Below, piece by piece: positions 58,074 through 64,000 of a stretch of 64,000 bases of DNA. The stretch covers positions 62,001 through 126,000 of the forward strand of contig NZ_JAUTAJ010000002.1 in the NCBI RefSeq assembly GCF_030818485.1, in the 5' to 3' direction. This stretch comes from Pseudoroseomonas cervicalis (GTDB lineage: Bacteria > Pseudomonadota > Alphaproteobacteria > Acetobacterales > Acetobacteraceae). Below the pieces are notes generated by a model. The model saw nothing but the letters and a program-made list of their open reading frames with translations. It searched no databases and was not told where the DNA came from. Within the stretch, counting starts at the first letter, position 1, and each line of letters opens with the position of its first letter. The position numbers were made by a program, and so were the translations under genes.

Positions 58074-59131
58074 GCCGCGCCGCCGAGATCCGCTTCAACA
58101 ACGTCGTCAAGCGCTTCGGCACGGCGACCGCGGTGCGGAACGTGTCCTTCACCATCCCCGCCGGGCAGCTCTGCACGCTGCTCGGCCCCTCGGGCTGCGG
58201 CAAGACGACAATCCTGCGCATGGTGGCCGGGCTGGAATACCCGACCGAGGGCCAGGTGATGATCGGCGGCCGCGACGTCTCCGGCCTGCCGCCGGCCGAG
58301 CGCGACGTCTCCATGGTGTTCCAGTCCTACGCGCTGTTCCCGCATATGAGCGTGCTGGAGAATGTCGCCTATGGCCTGACCGTCTCCGGCCGCCCGAAGC
58401 GGGAGGCGATGGAGGCGGCGAAGGCCGCGCTGAACTCGGTGGGGCTGGCCGGTTTCGACGCCCGCCTGCCCTCCGAGCTGTCGGGCGGCCAGCAGCAGCG
58501 CGTCGCGGTGGCGCGCGCGCTGGTGCTGGAACCCTCCGTGCTGCTGTTCGACGAGCCGCTCTCCAATCTCGACGCTCGGCTCCGCCGCCACATGCGCGAG
58601 GAGATCCGCGAGCTGCAGCAGCGCCTCGGCGTCACGGTGGTCTATGTGACGCATGACCAGAGCGAGGCGCTGGCGATCAGCGACAAGATCATCGTCATGA
58701 ACAATGCGGTGATCGCGCAGGAGGGCACACCCTCCGAGCTCTATGAGGCGCCGCGCAACGCCTTCGTCGCCGGCTTCATCGGCGATGCCAACCAGCTGCC
58801 GGTGACGATCGGCCGCATCGAGGGCGAGCTGGCCGAGGTGGTGCTGGGCCAGGCGCGGCTGATGCTGCCGCATCGCGGCCGGGCCCCGGGTGCCGCGCAG
58901 GTGGCGCTGCGGCCCGAGGCGGTGCGCCTGCTGCCCCCCGATGCGCCGGAGGCCGCGACCACCGGCCGCGTCGCCAAGGCCGCCTATCTCGGCGGCATCA
59001 TGGAGTACACGGTGGAGACGAAGCTGGGCCCGGTCTTCATCACCGCGCCGGCGTCAGGCCCGCATCTGGCGGCGGGCGATGCGGTGGGCATCGGCGTCGG
59101 TGGCAGCGGCATCGCCGTGCTGGCGGAGTGA
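58070..59131 (+). CDS. ABC importer ATPase, FbpC/PotA type with TOBE domain
   Basis: 353 residues. Walker A GPSGCGKTTILRMVAG, Q-loop MVFQSYALFPHMSVLENVAYGL, signature LSGGQQQRVAVARALVLEP, Walker B VLLFDEPLSNLDARLRRHMREE and switch YVTHDQSEALAISDKI. The last ~100 residues form a TOBE regulatory domain (VALRPEAVRLLPPD, KAAYLGGIMEYTVET). Typical of ferric-iron or related MOI-type importers. Completes the three-gene importer. Confidence 0.93.
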   Translation: MSRAAEIRFNNVVKRFGTATAVRNVSFTIPAGQLCTLLGPSGCGKTTILRMVAGLEYPTEGQVMIGGRDVSGLPPAERDVSMVFQSYALFPHMSVLENVAYGLTVSGRPKREAMEAAKAALNSVGLAGFDARLPSELSGGQQQRVAVARALVLEPSVLLFDEPLSNLDARLRRHMREEIRELQQRLGVTVVYVTHDQSEALAISDKIIVMNNAVIAQEGTPSELYEAPRNAFVAGFIGDANQLPVTIGRIEGELAEVVLGQARLMLPHRGRAPGAAQVALRPEAVRLLPPDAPEAATTGRVAKAAYLGGIMEYTVETKLGPVFITAPASGPHLAAGDAVGIGVGGSGIAVLAE

Positions 59132-59137
59132 CGCGCC

Positions 59138-59164
59138 GGGCGGGGGCGCCGCACGCCCCCGCCC
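59138..59164. terminator. 11-bp perfect GC hairpin at a convergent junction
   Basis: GGGCGGGGGCG (59138-59148) and CGCCCCCGCCC (59154-59164) with a 5-nt loop. It fills the 36-bp gap between the FbpC-type gene and the convergent cysteine-hydrolase gene. No T-tract. Confidence 0.55.
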
Positions 59165-59167
59165 CGC

Positions 59168-59779
59168 TCACGGCCAGGCGCGGAGAATCTCCTCCGTCGC
59201 CGCGGCCTCGATCTGCTGGCCGAAGCGCTCCTGGTAGAGCGTCAGCAGCGCGTCATGCGTGCGGTCGGAGGAGGAGCAGATAGCATCCACCGGCACCACC
59301 ACGCGATAGCCGCGATCCACCGCGCCCAGCACGGCGGCCAGCACGCAGACATCCGTCTCCGCCCCGCTGATGATCAGCGTGTCCACGCCCCGCTCCTGCA
59401 GCAGCGTCTCCAGCCCGTCCTCCAGCCAGGGCGAATACACCGTCTTGTCGATGACCGGCGCCGGCGGGGTGAAGCGGCGCAGGCTGGGCAGCAGCTCCAC
59501 CGCGTCCGGCGGCAGCGCCTGCAGCGTCATCTGCGGCCAGTTCTCGTAGTAGCGGCGCCAGGCGCCCTTGCCCTCGCCGGGGCGGGGCTGCGGGATGAAG
59601 CGGGTGAAGATGGTCTGCGCCGGCTGCGCCTCCGCCAGCCGCTCCACCACCGGCAGCACACGCGCCATCCAGGGCGTGTGCCAGGCGGAGCCTTCGGCGA
59701 AGAGGTTCTGCATGTCGACGCAGAGATGGTGGCAACGCGCCCCCAAGGGGCCGTAGCGGAGCCCGCGTTTCGCGGCCAT
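59168..59779 (-). CDS. Cysteine hydrolase, isochorismatase/nicotinamidase superfamily
   Basis: 203 residues with GGGAGGG before the ATG. The catalytic triad is complete: Asp22 (CVDMQNLF), Lys112 (VIDKTVYSPW) and Cys145 (GAETDVCVLAAV). The DxHxxxH zinc motif of classic nicotinamidase (PncA) is absent: after the triad Asp the chain reads TIFTRFIPQPRPG. It is therefore nearer to isochorismatase-like or carbamoylsarcosine-amidase-like enzymes. Last in a same-strand run antitoxin-toxin-nadE-hydrolase, 38 bp after nadE. A link to NAD metabolism is suggested by position only. Confidence 0.85.
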   Translation of the reverse strand: MAAKRGLRYGPLGARCHHLCVDMQNLFAEGSAWHTPWMARVLPVVERLAEAQPAQTIFTRFIPQPRPGEGKGAWRRYYENWPQMTLQALPPDAVELLPSLRRFTPPAPVIDKTVYSPWLEDGLETLLQERGVDTLIISGAETDVCVLAAVLGAVDRGYRVVVPVDAICSSSDRTHDALLTLYQERFGQQIEAAATEEILRAWP

Positions 59780-59817
59780 GATGTGCCCTCCCGGTTGGTG
59801 ACCAGGAGGCCAACGCC

Positions 59818-61854
59818 TCAGGCCTCGGGCACGTTGCGGCGCAGCTCCTCCAGCCAGATCTCCGCATTGCCATCGGACGGCGCGCGCCAATCGCCGCGCG
59901 GCGAGAGCGAGCCGCCCGCCACCACCTTCGGCCCGTTCGGCAGGGCCGAGCGCTTGAACTGCGCGAAGCCGAAGAAGCGCTGCAGGAACACCTCCAGCCA
60001 ATGGCGGATGGTGGCCAGGTCGTAGGTGTTGCGCCGCTCCTCCGGGAAGCCCGGCGGCCAATGGCCGCGTGCCGCATCGCCCCAGGCCTGCAAGGCCAGG
60101 AAAGCGATCTTCGAGGGCCGGAAGCCGTAGCGCAGCGTATAAAACAGATGAAAATCCTGCAGTGCATAGGGGCCGATCTTGGCCTCGGTGCTCTGCAGCG
60201 CCTGGCTTTCGCCATCGGCCGGGATCAGCTCGGGCGAGATCTCCGTCTCCAGGATCGCCTGCAGCGTCGTGCCGACCTCCGCCGAGAACTGGCCGGACTG
60301 GATCACCCAGCGGATCAGATGCTGGATCAGCGTCTTCGGCACGCCGGCATTGACGTTGTAATGCGACATCTGGTCGCCCACGCCATAGGTGCACCAGCCC
60401 AGCGCCAGCTCCGACAGGTCGCCGGTGCCGAGCACCATGCCGCCATGCCGGTTGGCGGCGCGGAACAGATAGTCGGTGCGCAGCCCGGCCTGGACATTCT
60501 CGAAGGTCACGTCATAGACCGGCTCGCCCTGCGCGAAGGGATGGCCGAGATCGGCCAGCATCTGCCGGGCCGCGGGGCGGATATCCAGCTCATGCGCGGT
60601 GACGCCAAGGCTCGCCATCAGCGCATGCGCATTGGTCTTGGTGCCGGCGCTGGTGCCGAAGCCGGGCATGGTATAGGCGATGATGTCGCTGCGCGGCCGC
60701 CCCATCACATCCATCGCGTGCGCCGCGACGATCAGCGCCTGGGTCGAATCCAGCCCGCCCGAGACGCCGATGATGATCTTGCGGTTGCGCGTCGCCTGGC
60801 AGCGCTGCACCAGCCCCGCGACCTGGATGTTGTAGGCCTCGTAGCAATCCTGGTGCAGCCGCGCCGCATCGGCGGGCACGAAGGGGAAACGCTCCAGCGC
60901 GCGCAGGAAGCCGATATCGCCCTGCGGCGGGTCGAGGCGGAAGGCAATCTCGCGGAAGGGAGCGCCGAAGCCGCGGCGGTTGTCGTCGAAAGTGCCCTGG
61001 CGCGACCGCTCCTGCCGCAGCAGGTCGAGATCGATATCGGCCAGCACCATCTGCTCGCCCTCAGGGAAGCGCTCGCTCTCCGCCAGCACCGCGCCATTCT
61101 CGAAGATCGAGACCTGGCCGTCCCAGGCGAGGTCGGTGGTGGATTCGCCGGCGCCGGCGGCGGCGTAGAGATAGGCGCCGAGGCAGCGCGCCGATTGCGA
61201 CTGGCAGAGCAGCCGCCGCGTCTCCGCCTTGCCCACGGTGATGTTGCTGGCCGAGAGATTGGCCAGCACCACGGCGCCGGCCAGCGCCGCCTGCGAACTG
61301 GGCGGGATCGGCACCCAGAAATCCTCGCAGATCTCGGCATGGATGGTGAGGCCCGGCACATCCTCGGCGCGGTAGATCAAATCGCCGCCGAAGGGCACCT
61401 CCTGCCCCAGCAGGCGGATGCTGCCCGCCATGCCCTGGCCGGAGGCGAAATGCCGGTGCTCGTAGAATTCGCGGTAGTTCGGCAGATGCTGCTTCGGCGT
61501 GACGCCGAGCAGCCTGCCGCCCTGCATGGCCACGGCGCAATTGTAGAGCCGCCCCTGGTGGCGCAGCGGCGCGCCCACCAGCAGCAGCGGCCGCAGCCCC
61601 GCGCTCTCCGCCAGCATGGTGGCCAGCGCCTGCTCCACCGCGTCCAGCAGCGTGTCCTGCAGCAGCAGATCGTCGATGGCGTAGCCGGACAGGCCCAGCT
61701 CCGGGAACACCACCAGCGCCGCGCCCTGCTCATGCGCGCGGCGGGCGGCCTCCAGCATGGCGGCGGCATTCGCCGCCGGATGGGCGATGCTGCAGCGCGT
61801 GGTGCAGGCGGCGACGCGGGCGAAGCCGTGGCGGTAGAGGGAGAGGAAGCTCAT
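59818..61854 (-). CDS. nadE: Glutamine-dependent NAD+ synthetase
   Basis: Makes NAD+ from nicotinate adenine dinucleotide, ATP and glutamine. 678 residues. N-terminal glutaminase (nitrilase-like) domain with the triad E52 ([11 protein letters not shown]), K121 ([14 protein letters not shown]) and C176 ([11 protein letters not shown]), the same numbers as the well-studied mycobacterial enzyme as I recall it. The C-terminal synthetase domain has the PP-loop SGGLDS at 365-370, then [17 protein letters not shown] and [26 protein letters not shown]. It lies 49 bp downstream of the RES toxin gene on the same strand, an unusual and telling neighbour. Confidence 0.96.
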   Translation of the reverse strand: MSFLSLYRHGFARVAACTTRCSIAHPAANAAAMLEAARRAHEQGAALVVFPELGLSGYAIDDLLLQDTLLDAVEQALATMLAESAGLRPLLLVGAPLRHQGRLYNCAVAMQGGRLLGVTPKQHLPNYREFYEHRHFASGQGMAGSIRLLGQEVPFGGDLIYRAEDVPGLTIHAEICEDFWVPIPPSSQAALAGAVVLANLSASNITVGKAETRRLLCQSQSARCLGAYLYAAAGAGESTTDLAWDGQVSIFENGAVLAESERFPEGEQMVLADIDLDLLRQERSRQGTFDDNRRGFGAPFREIAFRLDPPQGDIGFLRALERFPFVPADAARLHQDCYEAYNIQVAGLVQRCQATRNRKIIIGVSGGLDSTQALIVAAHAMDVMGRPRSDIIAYTMPGFGTSAGTKTNAHALMASLGVTAHELDIRPAARQMLADLGHPFAQGEPVYDVTFENVQAGLRTDYLFRAANRHGGMVLGTGDLSELALGWCTYGVGDQMSHYNVNAGVPKTLIQHLIRWVIQSGQFSAEVGTTLQAILETEISPELIPADGESQALQSTEAKIGPYALQDFHLFYTLRYGFRPSKIAFLALQAWGDAARGHWPPGFPEERRNTYDLATIRHWLEVFLQRFFGFAQFKRSALPNGPKVVAGGSLSPRGDWRAPSDGNAEIWLEELRRNVPEA

Positions 61855-61903
61855 GCCCCAAGGATGGGGCGCGCCGCGCCCGCCGTCCAGCTTGGCCGCG
61901 CTT

Positions 61904-62422
61904 CTATCGCCAGGAGGAATCGTCGCGCGGCAGGCGCCGCTCGTCATCGACCAGGCGCAGGCTGTGCGGCGCCGCCTCGCCCCAGTCCCAGAAGACGGCA
62001 TTCACATCCTCGGGCGTGGCGCCGGGGGCGTAGCTCGGCACCAGGATGGCGGCGATGCCGGCCTCGCGCAGCCGCCGGGCCAGGCGCCAGCTCGGCGGCT
62101 CGATGCCGCGATCGGCCAGATCCTCCCAGGCGCAGGCGAGATCGCCAGGGCGGATGCCATGCGCCTCTCGCGTGGCCGGGTCGGTCAGGTCCAGCACGTC
62201 GTCGCATTCGGCGCGATAGGCGCAAAGTGTCAGCGGCTGGGCCTTGAAGGCGAAGCCCTGCTGCGCCTCGCGCCAGGCGGTCTCGAAGCGCAGCGAGGTG
62301 TAGAGGGCGGCCATACCGCGCGGGTTGAAGCGCCCGCCATACCGCGCCGCCCCGGCACCCGAGAGCGGGTCGAAGGACCAGCGCGGATGATGCGCGCGGT
62401 AGACCGTGGCGGAGAGCAGCAC
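61904..62422 (-). CDS. RES-domain toxin (NAD+ phosphorylase family)
   Basis: 172 residues. RES proteins of toxin-antitoxin modules degrade NAD+ (by phosphorolysis in MbcT; related ParT modifies a host enzyme). Family features: [28 protein letters not shown] with the key Arg31, [12 protein letters not shown] with Glu47, and a later Ser/Tyr-containing strand ([16 protein letters not shown]) ending [14 protein letters not shown]. The start lies 7 bp after the antitoxin stop. No truncation. Whether it phosphorolyses NAD+ or ADP-ribosylates a target cannot be read from sequence. Confidence 0.9.
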   Translation of the reverse strand: MLLSATVYRAHHPRWSFDPLSGAGAARYGGRFNPRGMAALYTSLRFETAWREAQQGFAFKAQPLTLCAYRAECDDVLDLTDPATREAHGIRPGDLACAWEDLADRGIEPPSWRLARRLREAGIAAILVPSYAPGATPEDVNAVFWDWGEAAPHSLRLVDDERRLPRDDSSWR

Positions 62423-62429
62423 GCCGCGG

Positions 62430-62792
62430 TCAGGCGTAGCCGCCGACCGCCATCCGGTCGAGATAGCGCTTCACCGCCTCGGCCCGGCCTTCCTTCACCA
62501 GCGCCTCGGCGGTCTGGTCGCCGAAGGAGGGCAGGGGCTGCGCCCGGTACCAGGCGAAGGCCTGGGCGGTGGAGCCGGCCCAGGGGCGGACGCGGTTGAT
62601 GATCTCCACCATGTCGCGCAGCCGGGACTGGGTGGCGCCGGCCTTCAGCCGCGCCAGCTTGGAGACGGCGTCGCGCGACAGGCCGGCGACCAGCGCCAGC
62701 TCCACCTTGGTGATGCGGAACTGCTCCACCAGGCGGTCGGCGGTGATGTAGCCATCCGGCCCCATCACCTCGGCGATGAACCGCGGATCCAT
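62430..62792 (-). CDS. Xre/MbcA/ParS-type antitoxin with DUF2384 end
   Basis: 120 residues from ATG 62792, which has GAGG nine bases upstream; ATG 62822 and TTG 62858 are longer alternatives without a ribosome site. The N-terminal helix-turn-helix is ADRLVEQFRITKVELALVAGLSRDAVSKLARL. The C-terminal DUF2384 toxin-binding part is RLRDMVEIINRVRPWAGSTAQAFAWYRAQPLPSFGDQTAEALVKEGRAEAVKRYLDR in outline (W-x(n)-A-x-x-W-x-x-x-x-x-P, G-x-T-A-x-x-L-V-x-x-G). It neutralises the RES toxin and represses the operon. Confidence 0.92.
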   Translation of the reverse strand: MDPRFIAEVMGPDGYITADRLVEQFRITKVELALVAGLSRDAVSKLARLKAGATQSRLRDMVEIINRVRPWAGSTAQAFAWYRAQPLPSFGDQTAEALVKEGRAEAVKRYLDRMAVGGYA

Positions 62793-62813
62793 CCGCACTG
62801 CCTCAACAGATGT

Positions 62814-62825
62814 CCCATTCATGGG
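62814..62825. promoter_or_regulatory. Inverted repeat upstream of the antitoxin
   Basis: CCCAT-tc-ATGGG, 22 bp upstream of the preferred antitoxin start. Candidate operator for autorepression by the Xre protein. If the longer start 62822 were used the repeat would fall across the start codon, another reason to prefer 62792. Confidence 0.45.
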
Positions 62826-62882
62826 GCAGATGATGGGGCGGCGAGGCCGCCGCTTCAAGGGTTTTCGGCGGCGGCCGCGCCC

Positions 62883-63659
62883 TCAGGGGCGGAGGGCGGC
62901 GGCGTAGCGCGGCAGCAGCGCCTCCTCCGTCGCCAGGAAGGGGATGCCATAGACCGCCTCCAGCCGCGCCGGCTGGAACACGGCCTCCGGCGGGCCCTCG
63001 GCCACCAGCCGGCCCTGCTCCAGCAGGGCGACGCGGTCGGCGACGTAGCGCGCCTCGTTCAGGTCGTGCAGCACGATCAGCACTGCCAGCCCCTCCGCCG
63101 CCAGCTCGCGCAACAGGCGCAGCAGCTGGGCGCGATGGCCGGCATCCAGGCTGGCCGTCGGCTCGTCCAGCAGCAGCGCCGCCGGCCTTGCCATGCCGGA
63201 GAGCTGCGCCAGGGCGCGGGCGATCTGCACCCGCTGCTGCTCGCCGCCCGAGAGCCGCCCATAGGGCCGTTCCGCCAGATGCGCGATGCCGGCGCGGGCC
63301 ATGGCCTCGGCCACCGCCGCGCGGTCCTGGCGCATCGCCCCGGTGCCGTGCCAGGGCAGCCGGCCGAGGGCCGCCACCTCCGCCGCGCGCAGCGGGAAGG
63401 AGAGGGCGATCTTCTGGCTGACCACGGCGCGCCGCCGCGACAGCGCCAGCGGGTCCCAGGCGGCGAGGTCGCGCCCCTCCAGCCGCGCCGCGCCCGCATC
63501 GGGGGCCAGCTCGCCGGAGAAGAGCCGCAGCAGGGTGGATTTCCCGGCGCCATTGGGGCCGACCAGCGCCAGCACCTCGCCCGGGCGCAGCGCCAGGGAG
63601 ACACCCTCCAGCAGCACCCTGCCGCCGCGCGACAGGCGGCATTCCTGCAGCCCGATCAT
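62883..63659 (-). CDS. hmuV: Heme ABC transporter ATPase HmuV
   Basis: 258 residues, ATPase of a FecCD-type heme importer. Walker A GPNGAGKSTLLRL at ~34-44, RRAVVSQKIALSFPLRAAEVAALGRLPW is the HmuV-type Q-loop region, signature LSGGEQQRVQIARALAQL, Walker B ALLLDEPTASLDAGHR, switch VLHDLNEARYVADRV. Length and the 'LSGMARPAALLLDEP' insertion fit HmuV. The start overlaps the permease stop by 4 nt. Likely iron-repressed; no operator is in view because the operon promoter lies outside the window. Confidence 0.93.
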   Translation of the reverse strand: MIGLQECRLSRGGRVLLEGVSLALRPGEVLALVGPNGAGKSTLLRLFSGELAPDAGAARLEGRDLAAWDPLALSRRRAVVSQKIALSFPLRAAEVAALGRLPWHGTGAMRQDRAAVAEAMARAGIAHLAERPYGRLSGGEQQRVQIARALAQLSGMARPAALLLDEPTASLDAGHRAQLLRLLRELAAEGLAVLIVLHDLNEARYVADRVALLEQGRLVAEGPPEAVFQPARLEAVYGIPFLATEEALLPRYAAALRP

Positions 63660-64000
63660 GCCACCCCCCCGCGCCGCAGCAGCCACAGGAAGAAGGGCGC
63701 GCCGAGGAGGGCGGTGACGACGCCGATCGGCAGCTCGGCCGGGGCGGCCAGGCTGCGCGCGGCGAGGTCGGCCAGCACCAGCAGCGCGGCGCCGAGCAGG
63801 GCGGAGAGCGGCAGCACCAGCCGGTGATCCGCCCCCCAGGCCAGCCGCACCAGATGCGGCACGACCAGGCCCACGAAGCCGATCAGCCCGGTGAAGGCCA
63901 CGCCGGCGGAGACGGCGATGGCGGCCAGCAGCGTCGCCTGGCGCTTCACCCGCTCCACCTTCAGGCCAAGATGGAAGGCCTCGGCCTCACCCAGCACCAG
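63656..64000 (-). CDS. hmuU: Heme ABC transporter permease HmuU, FecCD family (5' end outside window)
   Basis: Only the C-terminal 114 residues are present; the frame is open to the window end. GEAEAFHLGLKVERVKRQATLLAAIAVSAGVAFTGLIGFVGLVVPHLVRL in outline is the FecCD signature (GxIxFxGLxxPHxxR). Then GADHRLVLPLSALLGAALLVLADLAAR and the closing PAELPIGVVTALLGAPFFLWLLRR are diagnostic for the family. It pairs with hmuV and a periplasmic heme-binding protein expected upstream. Confidence 0.93.
   Translation of the reverse strand: MVLGEAEAFHLGLKVERVKRQATLLAAIAVSAGVAFTGLIGFVGLVVPHLVRLAWGADHRLVLPLSALLGAALLVLADLAARSLAAPAELPIGVVTALLGAPFFLWLLRRGGVA

Noticed and set aside
59168..59779. Calling the cysteine hydrolase nicotinamidase (pncA) to complete an NAD salvage operon
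   Set aside because: The DxHxxxH zinc-binding motif of nicotinamidases is missing, so only the superfamily can be supported.
1..64000. tRNA, rRNA, integrase, transposase or prophage genes
   Set aside because: None were recognised on either strand by motif or by the character of the open frames.

Overview
The window is high-GC DNA, apparently around 70% or more by eye, with dense gene packing, many 4-nt start/stop overlaps and short AT-rich islands only at promoters and at one putative replication origin. Gene content suggests an alphaproteobacterium, most likely Acetobacteraceae (Roseomonas-like): RepAB-type partition proteins, a KdsD-linked surface-glycan locus, FbpABC-type iron uptake, HmuUV-type heme uptake and a LivKHMGF importer. 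That assignment is inference. I saw no rRNA, tRNA, CRISPR array, prophage or insertion sequence.

Layout. (1) 1-22.5 kb: a surface-polysaccharide region. It opens with a 5'-truncated kdsD, then has two polysaccharide pyruvyl transferases, GT4 and GT2-GT4 glycosyltransferases, and several large proteins of unknown function, one with a duplicated ~150-residue module. No flippase, polymerase or export gene is present. One two-domain GT4 gene is split by a +1 frameshift near 18510. (2) 22.5-25.5 kb: a ReAV-type L-asparaginase and a long AI-2E family (PerM) membrane protein, convergent on a strong terminator. (3) 25.6-29.4 kb: a replication/partition module. It has a RepA-superfamily initiator, a 494-bp origin-like spacer with dispersed GTGGACTYTGCCGAC iterons and an AT-rich island, repB- and repA-type partition genes, and two palindromes; one matches the repABC parS consensus exactly. 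(4) 29.5-36.4 kb: a DevBCA-type exporter (devC frameshifted), a GAF-PAS-GGDEF-EAL protein, a thioesterase and an MFS transporter. (5) 36.4-37.9 kb: a second ParA with an overlapping unknown partner and a 22-bp palindrome upstream. (6) 37.9-45.4 kb: an IclR regulator divergent from a Liv-type importer that leads straight into a muconolactone-isomerase-like protein, an SMP-30 lactonase and a metallo-beta-lactamase-fold hydrolase, probably a catabolic unit for an aromatic acid or lactone. (7) 45.5-50 kb: a membrane protein, glucokinase, an amidohydrolase and two stress/envelope proteins. (8) 50-59 kb: hemH-hemC, katA/oxyR and FbpABC, an iron, heme and peroxide block. (9) 59-62.9 kb: a same-strand run of Xre antitoxin, RES NAD+-phosphorylase toxin, glutamine-dependent NAD+ synthetase and a cysteine hydrolase. 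(10) 62.9-64 kb: the hmuV/hmuU heme importer, cut by the window end.

Housekeeping-like genes (hemC, hemH, nadE, kdsD) lie on the same DNA as a plasmid-type rep/par module, so the replicon is best explained as a chromid or large secondary replicon. The items most worth following up are the hybrid repAB plus RepA-type initiator module, the second ParA with its own palindrome, the NAD-consuming/NAD-making gene run, and the unknown glycan-locus proteins.
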